This document shows, in pieces, positions 16,496 through 26,413 of a stretch of DNA of 42,768 nucleotides. A program made the translations under genes and the position numbers. The notes under the pieces are model-generated. The model saw nothing but the letters and a program-made list of their open reading frames with translations. It had not been told where the DNA came from and made no database searches. Numbering within the stretch: position 1 is the stretch's first letter; each line of letters begins with the position of its first letter. This DNA is from Acidimicrobiaceae bacterium (lineage in GTDB: Bacteria > Actinomycetota > Acidimicrobiia > Acidimicrobiales > Aldehydirespiratoraceae). The stretch is taken from positions 1 through 42,768 of the forward strand of contig JAPOQG010000360.1 of the NCBI GenBank assembly GCA_026710865.1, written 5' to 3'.

Positions 16496-17608
16496 ATGCA
16501 TAAGCGTCTATTCTCGCTACTCGCGATCCTGCTGTCGTTCGCCCTGCTCGCGACGGCATGCGGGGACGACGAGGAGGCTGAGACGGTAGCCGAGCCCGAG
16601 CCGGCTGCTGCCGAGCCGGAGCCCGAGGACGAGATGGCTGACATCTCGGTCGGCCTGGTGTTCGACATCGGCGGCCGCGGCGACCAGTCCTTCAACGACT
16701 CTGCCGCCGCAGGAATCGAGCGTGCCGTCGCCGAGCTCGGCATCACCTTCACCGAGGCCTCACCCGAGCCCGACGGCTCCAACCGGGGGGAGCTGCTCCA
16801 GCTCGCCGCCAGCGCGCACGACATCGTCATAGGCGTCGGATTCCTGTTCGAGGGCGACGCGGCCGCGGTCGGCGCAGAGAACCCCGACACCATGTTCGGC
16901 GTGGTCGACTCGGCCATGCTCGATTTCAGCGGCGACACCCCGACCCCCTTCGGCGACAACATCGCCGGCCTGGTGTTCGCCGAGCACGAGGGCTCGTTCC
17001 TGGTCGGAGCGGCCGCCGCGCTCAAGAGCGAGACCGGCAAGATCGGCTTCATCGGCGGGGTCGCCAACGTCGGCGGCCTGATCGAGCGCTTCGAGGCCGG
17101 ATTCAACGCCGGCGCCCGGGCCGTCAACCCCGACATCGAGATCATCGGCGACTACATCACCGAAGCCCCCGACTTCGACGGCTTCAACGCCCCGGACCGG
17201 GCCAAGGAGATCGCGCTGGCCATGTACGAGGAGGGCGCCGACATCGTGTACCACGCAGCCGGCGGCTCCGGCGCGGGGCTGTTCCAGGCCGCCCTGGAGC
17301 AGAGCGATGCCACCGGGTCCAAGGTGTGGGCCATCGGCGTCGACTCCGACCAGTACCACACCGCCGACGCCGGAGTGCGCGACCACATCCTCACGTCGAT
17401 GCTCAAGCGGGTGGACGTGTCCATCTTCGAGATGATCCGCTCCGTCATCGAGGGCACCATGCAGCCCGGCCCGACCACCTACGACCTGTCGGTCGACGGC
17501 GTCGGCTACAGCACCTCGGGCGGCTTCATCGACGACATCGCCGACCAACTCGACGCCTTCAAGGCTCAGATCGTGTCGGGCGACATAGCGGTGCCGACCG
17601 AGCCATAG
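16496..17608 (+). CDS. BMP family ABC transporter substrate-binding lipoprotein
   Basis: Lipobox LLATACG; VGLVFDIGGRGDQSFNDSAAAGIERAVAELG; VWAIGVDSDQY; GGAxG region typical of Bmp/PnrA-like proteins. Confidence 0.93.
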   Translation: MHKRLFSLLAILLSFALLATACGDDEEAETVAEPEPAAAEPEPEDEMADISVGLVFDIGGRGDQSFNDSAAAGIERAVAELGITFTEASPEPDGSNRGELLQLAASAHDIVIGVGFLFEGDAAAVGAENPDTMFGVVDSAMLDFSGDTPTPFGDNIAGLVFAEHEGSFLVGAAAALKSETGKIGFIGGVANVGGLIERFEAGFNAGARAVNPDIEIIGDYITEAPDFDGFNAPDRAKEIALAMYEEGADIVYHAAGGSGAGLFQAALEQSDATGSKVWAIGVDSDQYHTADAGVRDHILTSMLKRVDVSIFEMIRSVIEGTMQPGPTTYDLSVDGVGYSTSGGFIDDIADQLDAFKAQIVSGDIAVPTEP

Positions 17609-17728
17609 CCGCCGATCCCGGAGCGACGGGACCTTCTTGGTTCCGGCTCTGCGAGACGCATGTTCCAACGCTGAGACCGGGCCGGGCTATTGTCCGGCCC
17701 GGTCGTCGTTTCTGAGGGAGGCTGCCTG

Positions 17729-19252
17729 GTGCTGGCCATCGAGCTGACAGGCATCACCAAGCGGTTCCCGGGTGTGGTGGCCAACGACGACATCAACCTC
17801 GAGGTGGCCGAGGGCGAGATCCACGCCATCTGCGGGGAGAACGGGGCCGGCAAGTCGACCCTGATGAAGATCCTCTACGGCATGCAGCCCCCCGACTCGG
17901 GAACCATCAGGATCCAGGGCGAGGAGGTGGAACTGCACTCGCCGGCCCAGGCCATCGAGCTGGGGATCGGCATGGTCCACCAGCACTTCATGCTGGCCGA
18001 CCAGTTCACCGTGCTCGAGAACGTGATCCTCGGCGCCGAGCCGATGCGATCGCTGGGCCGGATCGATTTCGACGCGGGACGCGAGCACCTCGACGAGGTC
18101 GGCCGGGCCTACGGGCTCGACATCAACGCCGACGACCTCGTGGAGAGCCTCGAGGTCGGGGAACGGCAGCGAGTGGAGATCATCAAGGTCCTCTACCGGG
18201 GAGCTGAGATCCTCATCCTGGACGAGCCGACCGCAGTGCTGGTCCCCCAGGAGGTCGACGAGCTGTTCCGCAACATCCGGGAGCTCAAGGCCAGCGGCGC
18301 CACCATCCTGTTCATCGACCACAAGCTCGACGAGGTCCTCGAGATCGCCGACACCATCACCGTGCTGCGCCAGGGCCGCACCGTGGGCACCGTCAAGCCC
18401 GACCAAGTGACCGCCCACGACCTGGCCGAGATGATGATCGGCTCGGAATTGCCCGTCCCCGACGCGGGCGAGTCCACCGTCACCGAGGAAGTCGCTCTCG
18501 AACTGTCCGGCCTGCGGGTAGCCGCCGAGGGCGACCGGGCGGTGGTGGACGACGTGAGCCTGAGCGTCCACCGGGGCGAGATCGTGGGCATTGCCGGGGT
18601 CGAGGGCAACGGCCAGGCCGAGCTGGTCAACGCGATCATCGGGATACAGGACCCGGATCAGGGCACTATCACGCTGCTGGGGCGCGACATCACCCACGTG
18701 TCGGTGCGGCACCGGCGCGAGATGGGGCTGGGCTACGTGCCCCAGGACCGCCACCGGGACGGGTTGCTGCTGGGTTTCACGCTCTGGGAGAACGCCGCGC
18801 TGGGCCACCAGACCGAGGCGCCCTATTCCCGCGGCCCGTGGCTGAGCCGCCCGGGCATGAGGGGCCGGGCCAACCGGATCAAGGACGAGTTCGATGTCCG
18901 CACCCCCAACATCGAGGTGTCGGCCCATGCCCTGTCGGGCGGCAACCAGCAGAAGCTGATCCTGGGACGCGAGATGGTGGCCGGCCCGGCGGTGCTGATC
19001 GCCAACCATCCCACCCGCGGGATCGACGTGGGGGCCCAGGCCGCGGTGTGGGACGACATCCGCGAGGCCCGTTCCCGGGGCCTGGCCACCCTGCTGGTGT
19101 CCGCAGACCTCGACGAGCTGATCGGACTGTCCGACACCATCGTGGTGATGTTGCGGGGCCGCCTCGTTGCCCGCCTGGACCCCAACGACATCACTCCCCG
19201 TGACCTCGGCGCCTACATGACGGGCGCGGCCCTGGAGGCCGGGGCCCCGTGA
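17729..19252 (+). CDS. ABC transporter ATP-binding protein with two nucleotide-binding domains (nucleoside/sugar type)
   Basis: GENGAGKSTLMKILYGMQ, LILDEPTAVLVPQEVDELF, second domain GIAGVEGNGQAELVNAI and ALSGGNQQKLILGREM. Confidence 0.93.
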   Translation: MLAIELTGITKRFPGVVANDDINLEVAEGEIHAICGENGAGKSTLMKILYGMQPPDSGTIRIQGEEVELHSPAQAIELGIGMVHQHFMLADQFTVLENVILGAEPMRSLGRIDFDAGREHLDEVGRAYGLDINADDLVESLEVGERQRVEIIKVLYRGAEILILDEPTAVLVPQEVDELFRNIRELKASGATILFIDHKLDEVLEIADTITVLRQGRTVGTVKPDQVTAHDLAEMMIGSELPVPDAGESTVTEEVALELSGLRVAAEGDRAVVDDVSLSVHRGEIVGIAGVEGNGQAELVNAIIGIQDPDQGTITLLGRDITHVSVRHRREMGLGYVPQDRHRDGLLLGFTLWENAALGHQTEAPYSRGPWLSRPGMRGRANRIKDEFDVRTPNIEVSAHALSGGNQQKLILGREMVAGPAVLIANHPTRGIDVGAQAAVWDDIREARSRGLATLLVSADLDELIGLSDTIVVMLRGRLVARLDPNDITPRDLGAYMTGAALEAGAP

Positions 19253-20379
19253 CGGAGCGCCTCACCCACCGGCTGATGCTGGCGTCCGCCGCGCCCGTCG
19301 CGGCGGTGGTGATCGCGGTGGTGCTCTCCTCGATCGTCCTGCTGATCTCGGGCAGCAACCCCCTGGCGGCCTACGCGGACATGGTCCAGCACGCCAGCAA
19401 GCTCGAGACCCAGGTGGACATCCTGAACCGGGCGACGCCCCTGTACCTGTCGGGCGTGGCTGCCGCCATCGGCTTCCGCATGAACCTGTTCAACATCGGC
19501 GTGGAGGGCCAGTACCTGCTGGCCTTCATCGTCGCTGCCCACCTGGGGGCCCAGGTCGAGCTTGCGTCCGTGCTGCACGTCGCGTTCATCCTGGTGGTCG
19601 CCATGGCCGTCGGCGGAGCGTTCTCGGGCGCGGCCGGAGTGCTGAAGGTGACCCGCGGGGTGAACGAGGTGATCTCCACCATCATGCTCAACGCGGTGGT
19701 CATCTCCGGTCTCGCCGCGTGGTGGATCGTGGAATGGCAGGCCGGGGGCGAGATATCGGCGACCGGCGGCCGGGTCGGCACCGAGCCCATCGCGGAGAGC
19801 GGCCTGCTGCCCGACATCAACTCCTGGCTGGAGGTCTTCACCCGGGAGGTCGGCCTGGGCAAGAAGCTGACCGGCATGATGCTCGTCGCGGTCGCGGTCG
19901 GCGTCGTCTACCACGTGATCCTGAACCGGACGGTGTTCGGCTTCGACCTGCGATCAAGCGGCGCCAACCCGACCGCATCCCATGTAGGAGGGGTATCGCC
20001 CAAGCGCATGGTGGTGATCGCCATGACCCTGTCGGGCATGGTGGCCGGACTGGTCGGCATGACCGAGTTGATGAACACCGGCTACTACCCGTCGAACCCC
20101 ATCAGCCTGCTCGGGTTCACCGGCATCGCGGTGGCCCTTCTCGGGCGCAACCACCCGGCGGGAGTGGCCGTGGCCGCCCTGATCTTCGGCTTCCTCGACG
20201 TCTCCTCAGGGATCCTGCAAATCTCGGGGGCCGCGTCCCGCGAGATCGTCGAGATCATGAAGGGCGTCATCATCCTCACCGCCGTGATCGCCTACGAGGT
20301 CGTGCGCCGGATCCGCGAGCGCGAGGAGGCCGCAGCCGCCGCCGCGGCGATGGCAGCCGGCCCGGCAGAGGCATCATGA
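19249..20379 (+). CDS. ABC transporter permease (BPD_transp_2 type)
   Basis: GVAAAIGFRMNLFNIGVEGQYLLAF and NRTVFGFDLRSSGANPTASHVGGVSPKRMVV; GTGA overlap with ATPase gene. Confidence 0.92.
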   Translation: MTERLTHRLMLASAAPVAAVVIAVVLSSIVLLISGSNPLAAYADMVQHASKLETQVDILNRATPLYLSGVAAAIGFRMNLFNIGVEGQYLLAFIVAAHLGAQVELASVLHVAFILVVAMAVGGAFSGAAGVLKVTRGVNEVISTIMLNAVVISGLAAWWIVEWQAGGEISATGGRVGTEPIAESGLLPDINSWLEVFTREVGLGKKLTGMMLVAVAVGVVYHVILNRTVFGFDLRSSGANPTASHVGGVSPKRMVVIAMTLSGMVAGLVGMTELMNTGYYPSNPISLLGFTGIAVALLGRNHPAGVAVAALIFGFLDVSSGILQISGAASREIVEIMKGVIILTAVIAYEVVRRIREREEAAAAAAAMAAGPAEAS

Positions 20380-20438
20380 CACCAGCACTGTTGCCGGGGA
20401 TCGACCGCCAGGCCGGGGGGTGGCACGGGGGCAAGCAA

Positions 20439-20458
20439 TGGCGGCGCTCGCGCCGCCA
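20439..20458. other. Perfect 8-bp inverted repeat between the two permease genes
   Basis: tggcggcg ctcg cgccgcca. Confidence 0.6.
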
Positions 20459-20506
20459 GGGCGCGCCCGTGACAGGACCCGCCGGCCGGGACGAATCGAA
20501 CACACA

Positions 20507-21775
20507 GTGACGACGGCCATGGCGGCACTCGGGCGGCTGCCCACATGGGCGCGATGGATGATCTACGCCGCAGTCGGCGTGCTCGTCCTCACGGTGGTGC
20601 AGGGCTTCGACGACACCGAGCGGCTCACCGCAGTGACCTCGTCGCAGGCCATGCTGCGCTGGGCGGTGCCGATCATGCTGGCCGGGCTCGGTGGGCTCTT
20701 CTCGGAACGGGCCGGCGTGGTCAACATCGGCCTGGAGGGGATGCTGATACTGGGCACCTGGTTCGGCGCCTGGGGTGCCATCAACTACGGAGGCTGGGCC
20801 GGCCTGCTCATCGGCATGCTGGGCGGCGGCCTCGGGGGACTCATCCATGCCGTCGCCACCGTGTCCTTCGGCGTCGACCACATCATCTCGGGGGTGGCCA
20901 TCAACGTCACCGCTCCCGGAGTGACCCGGTTCCTGTCGTCGGAGATCCTCACCAACTACGACGGCGGCTCGATCACCCAGTCCCCCCGGACCCCTGGGGT
21001 GGGCAGGTTCACCTTCCCGTTCCTGGCCGGCGGCGATCTCTTCGGTTGGACCACGCCCGACATCCTGGGCTGGTTCACCGACAAGGACTGGTTCTTCGTC
21101 TCCGACTTCACCGGACTGGCCCGGGGGCTCGTCAGCCAGCTCTCGCTGGCCACGATGATCGCCTTCGCCCTGGTCCCGGCAAGCGCCTGGCTGATCTGGC
21201 GGACCCGGTTCGGGCTGCGGCTGCGCATCTGCGGCGAGCACCCCGTGGGCGGCGAGACCCAGGGCATCAACATCTACCTCTACAAGTACCTCGGGGTGGT
21301 GATCAGCGGGGCACTGGCCGGACTGGGCGGCGCGTTCATCGCCAGCCCGGAACTATCGGGCATCTACCTGGAAGGGCAGACCAACGGCCGGGGGTTCATC
21401 GGCTTGGCTGCGCTCATATTCGGGAACTGGCGTCCGGGCGGGATCATGGCCGGAGCCCTGCTGTTCGGCTACCCGTTCGGGGTGGGACTCCGGGATCTGG
21501 ACGGCTCGGCGTCACACGCGCTGCTGCTGGTGAACACCATCGCCCTGGCCGCGGTGCTGGCATGGGCACTGTACCGCAGGCGCCGCATCGACGCCGGGCT
21601 GGCCGCCGGGCTCGGGCTGGGCGCGGCCGTCTGGTACTTCATGTCGACGACCGTGCCCGACTGGTGGATCTCGATCCTGCCCTTCGTCATCGTGCTGGTG
21701 GTGCTGGTGTTCTTCTCCCAGAGGCTGCGGATGCCCCGAGCCGACGGCCTTCCGTACCGCAAGGGCGAGGCCTAG
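20507..21775 (+). CDS. ABC transporter permease (BPD_transp_2 type)
   Basis: LGGLFSERAGVVNIGLEGMLILGTWFGAWG; TRFGLRLRICGEHPVGGETQGINIY; ALIFGNWRPGGIM. GTG start at 20507 preferred over 20420. Confidence 0.92.
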   Translation: MTTAMAALGRLPTWARWMIYAAVGVLVLTVVQGFDDTERLTAVTSSQAMLRWAVPIMLAGLGGLFSERAGVVNIGLEGMLILGTWFGAWGAINYGGWAGLLIGMLGGGLGGLIHAVATVSFGVDHIISGVAINVTAPGVTRFLSSEILTNYDGGSITQSPRTPGVGRFTFPFLAGGDLFGWTTPDILGWFTDKDWFFVSDFTGLARGLVSQLSLATMIAFALVPASAWLIWRTRFGLRLRICGEHPVGGETQGINIYLYKYLGVVISGALAGLGGAFIASPELSGIYLEGQTNGRGFIGLAALIFGNWRPGGIMAGALLFGYPFGVGLRDLDGSASHALLLVNTIALAAVLAWALYRRRRIDAGLAAGLGLGAAVWYFMSTTVPDWWISILPFVIVLVVLVFFSQRLRMPRADGLPYRKGEA

Positions 21776-22642
21776 ATGGATCTGTCGATTCTTGACGCCG
21801 ATCAGCTTCGAGACTGGGAGCGCGACGGGTTCCTGGTTCTGCCCGGCTTCGTGCCGAGCGAGCGGTGCGAGGCGCTCAAGGCCCATGTCAACTCGATGCT
21901 GGCCGGGATCGACCCGGAGCAGGACGGGGGCCTCACCGTGTTCTCGACCACCGAGCAGAGCCACGCGCAGGATGAATGGTTCCTCGGCTCGGGCGACACG
22001 GTGCGCTGGTTCTTCGAGGACGGAGCCGTCGTCGACGGACGCCTGACCAGGCCGATGCCGCTGGCGGTCAACAAGATCGGCCACGCCATGCACGACCTCG
22101 ACCCGACCTTCGACGCCTTCTCGAGGGCCCCCGAGATGAGTGCTCTCGCCACCGACCTGGGCCTGGCCGAGCCCCGACTGCTCCAGTCCATGTACATCTT
22201 CAAGCAGCCCGGCATCGGCGGCGAGGTCATCTGCCACTGCGACCACACCTTCCTTTGGACCGAGCCCCAGAGCGTGATCGGCCTGTGGTTCGCGATCGAG
22301 GACGCCACCCTGGCCAACGGCTGCATGTGGGCCCTGCCGGGCGGCCACCGGATACCGGTCAAGACCCGCTTCCGGCTCGTGGATCCCTCCGACCGCCGCC
22401 GGGGCACGGTGACCGACGTCCTCGACGACACCCCCTACCCGGTCGAGGACCTGGTGCCGCTGGAGGCCGCCGCCGGGACGCTCATCGCGCTGCACGGGAC
22501 GCTGCCGCACTGGAGCGCAGCCAACACCTCGGACCACAGCCGCCACGCGTACACGATGCACCTGATCGACGGCACCGCCGACTACCTGGCCGACAACTGG
22601 CTCCAGCGCGGCGCGGACCTCCCCCTGCGAGGCTTCAACTAA
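21776..22642 (+). CDS. Phytanoyl-CoA dioxygenase (PhyH) family protein
   Basis: WERDGFLVLPGFVPSERCEALKAHV; CHCDHTFLWTEPQSVIGLWFAIEDATLANGCMWALPGGH (HxD...); ALHGTLPHWSAANTS. ATG immediately follows the permease stop. Confidence 0.92.
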   Translation: MDLSILDADQLRDWERDGFLVLPGFVPSERCEALKAHVNSMLAGIDPEQDGGLTVFSTTEQSHAQDEWFLGSGDTVRWFFEDGAVVDGRLTRPMPLAVNKIGHAMHDLDPTFDAFSRAPEMSALATDLGLAEPRLLQSMYIFKQPGIGGEVICHCDHTFLWTEPQSVIGLWFAIEDATLANGCMWALPGGHRIPVKTRFRLVDPSDRRRGTVTDVLDDTPYPVEDLVPLEAAAGTLIALHGTLPHWSAANTSDHSRHAYTMHLIDGTADYLADNWLQRGADLPLRGFN

Positions 22643-22685
22643 GAGCGTCCACAGATGGGTGGGAGCCTCTCATGTGGCAGCGGTG

Positions 22686-22781
22686 TCATTCCCGCTCTTG
22701 TTCGCTGCGCTCACGGGCCGCTCGGGCCACAGCCTCGCCCGTATGAGCCGGATTCGCTCACCTACCCGCTCGGCCTCTAGA
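22686..22781 (-). repeat. Dispersed bipartite repeat, copy C
   Basis: Minus strand gaggccgagcgggtagg + 24 bp + gaggctgtggcccgagcggcccgtgagcgcagcgaacaagagcgggaatga; lies between 3' ends of convergent PhyH and lgt genes. Confidence 0.9.
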
Positions 22782-22792
22782 CGCCGGTGCGC

Positions 22793-23671
22793 TCAGGTCG
22801 GCAGGACGGGGCGTCTCGGCCCGGGCGCGCGCCGTCGGAGCCAGACCAGGTACGCGGCCGAGCCCGCGATGAGCACGAGGCTCATCCAGATGTTGACCCG
22901 CACACCCAGGATCAGGCTGGCATGATCGATGCGCACCGCCTCGATCCAGAGCCGCCCGAGCCCGTATCCACCGACGTAGACGGCCATCAGGGAACCGGGC
23001 CGGCTAACCCGGCGCGGGTCGGTGACCAGCGTCGGAACGTCGAGCAGCCGCCGCCGGCGGTCGAGGACCAGCAGCAGGCCGCAGAGCAGGAGGTTCCATA
23101 CCGCCTCGTACAGGAAGGTCGGATGGAAGGTCTCCACGTCGAGGTACTGCTCCGGCCGGTGAGCCCTGTCGATCTCGAGGCCCCAGGGCAGATCGGTGGG
23201 CCCGCCGAACAACTCCTGGTTGAACCAGTTGCCGAGACGCCCGATCGCCTGGGCCAGCGGCAGGGAGGGCACGATCGCGGCGATGGTCTCGCCCTGGTTC
23301 ATTTGCTGGCGCCGGACCATCCACAGCCCGGCCAGAATGCCGGCCGTCATGCCTCCGGGTATGCCCAGGCCGCCCTTCCAGATGGCGAGGGCGTCCAGCC
23401 AGCCGTCGGCCTGGAACTTCCTCCAGTCGGTTATCACGTGGTAGAGGCGGGCGCCGATCAGTCCCCCGACGACCCCCCAGACAGCCACCCGGCTGATCTC
23501 GTCGGGGTTGCCGCCCCGCGCCGACCAGCGCCGCCGCGACAGCCACACCGAGGCCAGCACGCCCAGCGCGATCATCACGCCGTAGGCCCGCAGCTGCAGC
23601 GGCCCGAGCGCGAGGCCGTTGCGGGGCGGGCTCGGGATCGAAGCGATCAGCAGGGCCGAGAGGCCAGCCAC
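22793..23671 (-). CDS. lgt: Prolipoprotein diacylglyceryl transferase
   Basis: LRAYGVMIALGVLASVWLSRRR; ARLYHVITDW; KGGLGIPGGMTAGIL; QAIGRLGNWFNQELFGGPTDLPWGLEID; HPTFLYEAVWN. GTG start at 23671. Confidence 0.95.
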   Translation of the reverse strand: MAGLSALLIASIPSPPRNGLALGPLQLRAYGVMIALGVLASVWLSRRRWSARGGNPDEISRVAVWGVVGGLIGARLYHVITDWRKFQADGWLDALAIWKGGLGIPGGMTAGILAGLWMVRRQQMNQGETIAAIVPSLPLAQAIGRLGNWFNQELFGGPTDLPWGLEIDRAHRPEQYLDVETFHPTFLYEAVWNLLLCGLLLVLDRRRRLLDVPTLVTDPRRVSRPGSLMAVYVGGYGLGRLWIEAVRIDHASLILGVRVNIWMSLVLIAGSAAYLVWLRRRAPGPRRPVLPT

Positions 23672-23688
23672 GGGATCCCCTCGGCCTC

Positions 23689-25461
23689 TTAGAGCGCGAG
23701 GATCCGCGGCGCGGCCGCTGCGAGATCGTCGGCGGGCTCGGTCACCGCAGCCAGCAGTCCTGGAACCGCCGACAGCCGGTTGGCCGCGAAGAAGCGGGCC
23801 AGGACCGCCCTGTCGGCGGCCAACTCGGGGGCCTCGAGCCGGTCTGCGGCCAGCGCTCCGTCGGCCAGGGCGGCGCCGCCGGTGGTGGTGGCCAGCATCT
23901 TCAGATAGGCGTCGGCGCCGGCGAGCCGATCGAACGGCCCGGCGGCCAGCAGCCACTCGCCGGCCTCGCCGGTGGCGTCGACCGCGGCCTCGAGGTGCCG
24001 GCGCACCGACTTCAGCCCCGGTGTGCCGTCGAGGGCTCCGGCGGTCGCCCGGATCCCGTCGAGGTGATCGCGCACCGCGGCACCGCCCCGCATGGGCAGC
24101 TTGCGCCCGACCAGGTCGGCCGACTGGATGCCGTTGGTGCCCTCGTAGATGGGAGCGATCCTGGCGTCGCGGTAGTGCTGGGCCGAGCCGGTCTCCTCGA
24201 TGAAGCCCATGCCTCCATGCACCTGAAGGCCGACGCTGGCCAGCTCGCATCCCAGATCGGTGGCCCAGGCCTTGGTGAGCGGCGTCAGCAGCGCGGCCCG
24301 TTCCGAGCCCTCCTGGCGCTCGTCGTCGGCCCCGTGGGAGGCGCGGTCGATGGCCTCGGCGTTGCGGTAGGCCAGTCCCCGCATCGCGCTGGTGGTGGAC
24401 CGCATGTCCAGCAGCATCCGCCGCACGTCGGGATGGTCGATTATCGCCGACGGCTCGGCGGCGGGCGCTCCGGGCGCGCGGCCCTGGCGGCGCTCGTGGG
24501 CGTAGGCGAGGGCCTGCTGGTAGGACCGCTCGGCGATGGCCACCCCCTCCAGGCCGACGCTCAAGCGGGCGTGGTTCATCATCGTGAACATGGCCCGCAT
24601 CCCGCCGTTCTCCTCGCCGACGAGGAACCCTGCCGCGCCGTCGTCGTCGCCGTAGGCCATCACGCAGGTGGGGCTGGCATGGATCCCCAGCTTGTGCTCG
24701 ATCGACACGCAGCGCACGTCGTTGCGGGCGCCGGCCGACCCGTCGCCGGCGGGCAGGTGCTTGGGCACCAGGAAGCAGCTGATCCCCCTGGTCCCCGCCG
24801 GTGCGTCGGGCGTGCGGGCCAGCACCAGGTGAACGATGTTGTCGGCGAGGTCGTGCTCGCCGTAGGTGATGAAGATCTTGGTTCCGTGCAGCCGGTACGA
24901 GCCGTCGGGCTGGGGCACGGCCCGGGCGGCGACCGCCCCGAGGTCGGACCCGGCCTGGGGCTCGGTGAGGTTCATGGTGCCGGTCCAGTCGCCGGCCACC
25001 ATCCGCGGCAGGTAGAGGGCCTTCTGCTCGTCGGTTCCGTGCGCGCCCAGCATGTTGATGGCGCCCTGGGTGAGCAGCGGGCACAACGACCATGACATGC
25101 AGGCAGTGGTGAACATCTCCTCGACGGCCAGCCCGACCAGGTGGGGGAAGCCGCCGCCGCCGTAGTCGGGATCCATCGACACGGCACCCCACCCGGCCTC
25201 CACGTAGGACCGGTAGGCGTCCCGGAAGCCGGTGGGAGTCACCACCGAGCCGTCGTCGCGGCGGCGGGAGCCCTCCGTGTCGCCGACGCGGTTGAGGGGT
25301 GCGATCACCTCCTCCGCGAACCGGGCCGCCTCGGCAAGGAGCTGGTCCACGGTCTCGGACTCCACGTGCTCGAAGGCGTCGAGCGCGGCCAGCCCCTCGA
25401 GGTCGGCCACATGGCGCAGGTTGAAGGTGATCTCGTCGAGATCGACCCGGAAGTCGCTCAT
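23689..25461 (-). CDS. Acyl-CoA dehydrogenase family protein (long C-terminal form)
   Basis: GTMNLTEPQAGSDLGAVAARA; HGTKIFITYGEHD; GGMGFIEETGSAQHYRDARIAPIYEGTNGIQSADLVGRKL. Confidence 0.93.
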   Translation of the reverse strand: MSDFRVDLDEITFNLRHVADLEGLAALDAFEHVESETVDQLLAEAARFAEEVIAPLNRVGDTEGSRRRDDGSVVTPTGFRDAYRSYVEAGWGAVSMDPDYGGGGFPHLVGLAVEEMFTTACMSWSLCPLLTQGAINMLGAHGTDEQKALYLPRMVAGDWTGTMNLTEPQAGSDLGAVAARAVPQPDGSYRLHGTKIFITYGEHDLADNIVHLVLARTPDAPAGTRGISCFLVPKHLPAGDGSAGARNDVRCVSIEHKLGIHASPTCVMAYGDDDGAAGFLVGEENGGMRAMFTMMNHARLSVGLEGVAIAERSYQQALAYAHERRQGRAPGAPAAEPSAIIDHPDVRRMLLDMRSTTSAMRGLAYRNAEAIDRASHGADDERQEGSERAALLTPLTKAWATDLGCELASVGLQVHGGMGFIEETGSAQHYRDARIAPIYEGTNGIQSADLVGRKLPMRGGAAVRDHLDGIRATAGALDGTPGLKSVRRHLEAAVDATGEAGEWLLAAGPFDRLAGADAYLKMLATTTGGAALADGALAADRLEAPELAADRAVLARFFAANRLSAVPGLLAAVTEPADDLAAAAPRILAL

Positions 25462-25471
25462 CGCCGCGAGA

Positions 25472-26386
25472 TTATCGCTGGGCAGCGGCGTCTGTCGGAG
25501 TGTGCCGGTTGTGGCTGCCGTTGAGGATGCTGTTGATCTCTGCCCCGACGAGCAGCCCCATAGCCAGCAGGTAGAGCCAGATGAGCAGGCTCAGCGCCCC
25601 GCCGAGGAGGCCGAACACTGCGTTCATGCCGCTGGAGGCTGCGTCGAGGTAGACGCGGAACCCCAGCGACACCGCCAGCCACCAGACGGTGCCCACCACC
25701 GCGCCGGGCAGATCGCGACGCCACGGAGTCCGTCGGCGGGGCGCGAAGTGGTAGAGGGAGGCGGCCCAGCAGACCACCGCCACGAACACGACCGGCCAGC
25801 GGAACCACACCCACGCGGTGGTGAAGGCGGTGCCCGCGCCGACACGCTGGGCGATCTCCTCGCCACCGCCGAGCAGGGGCCCCACCACCACCATCGCGGC
25901 CACCAGCGCAGCCACGATCAGGGTGAACAGCGTCAGCACGAAGCCCATCACCCGCGTCGAGAACCAGTTCCGGCGGTGCTCATGGCCGTAGGTGACGTCG
26001 AGGGCGCCGACGACCGCGGTGAAGCCCCGCGAGGAGGCGTAGACGGTGATCACGACGCCGGCAGTGATCAGGCCCGCGTTCGACCGGTCGAACAGCTCCT
26101 CGACCGTGGCCCGCAGCGTGTTGTCGCGGCCGAACGTCTCCACGACACGGTCCAGCAGCCACGCCTCGGTGTCGGCGGCCGCGCCCCCCCCGATCACCAC
26201 GTCGAGCGAGCCGAGCGCGGCCGCGAACACGATCACCGCCGGGAACAGGCCGAGAAGGCCGAAGAAGGCGATCTCGGCCGCAAGGCCCCCGACCCGGGCT
26301 CGGGACCACTCGTGGCGCAGGTCGTCGACGAATCCGAGGACGCCGCGCCAGAGCACTGGCAGCGAGGGCAACGGTGGGCGCGCCAT
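25472..26386 (-). CDS. YihY/BrkB family inner membrane protein
   Basis: LAAEIAFFGLLGLFPAVIVFAAALGSL; YASSRGFTAVVGALDVTYG; LIWLYLLAMGLLVGAEINSIL. Confidence 0.9.
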   Translation of the reverse strand: MARPPLPSLPVLWRGVLGFVDDLRHEWSRARVGGLAAEIAFFGLLGLFPAVIVFAAALGSLDVVIGGGAAADTEAWLLDRVVETFGRDNTLRATVEELFDRSNAGLITAGVVITVYASSRGFTAVVGALDVTYGHEHRRNWFSTRVMGFVLTLFTLIVAALVAAMVVVGPLLGGGEEIAQRVGAGTAFTTAWVWFRWPVVFVAVVCWAASLYHFAPRRRTPWRRDLPGAVVGTVWWLAVSLGFRVYLDAASSGMNAVFGLLGGALSLLIWLYLLAMGLLVGAEINSILNGSHNRHTPTDAAAQR

Positions 26387-26413
26387 GCGCAGCGAATACT
26401 ACGGTCCCAGAAC

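Noticed and set aside
22793-25192. 799-aa ORF that joins an Arg-rich N-terminus to Lgt
   Set aside because: Only the Lgt part (from GTG 23671) is real; upstream part is an alternative frame of the acyl-CoA dehydrogenase gene.
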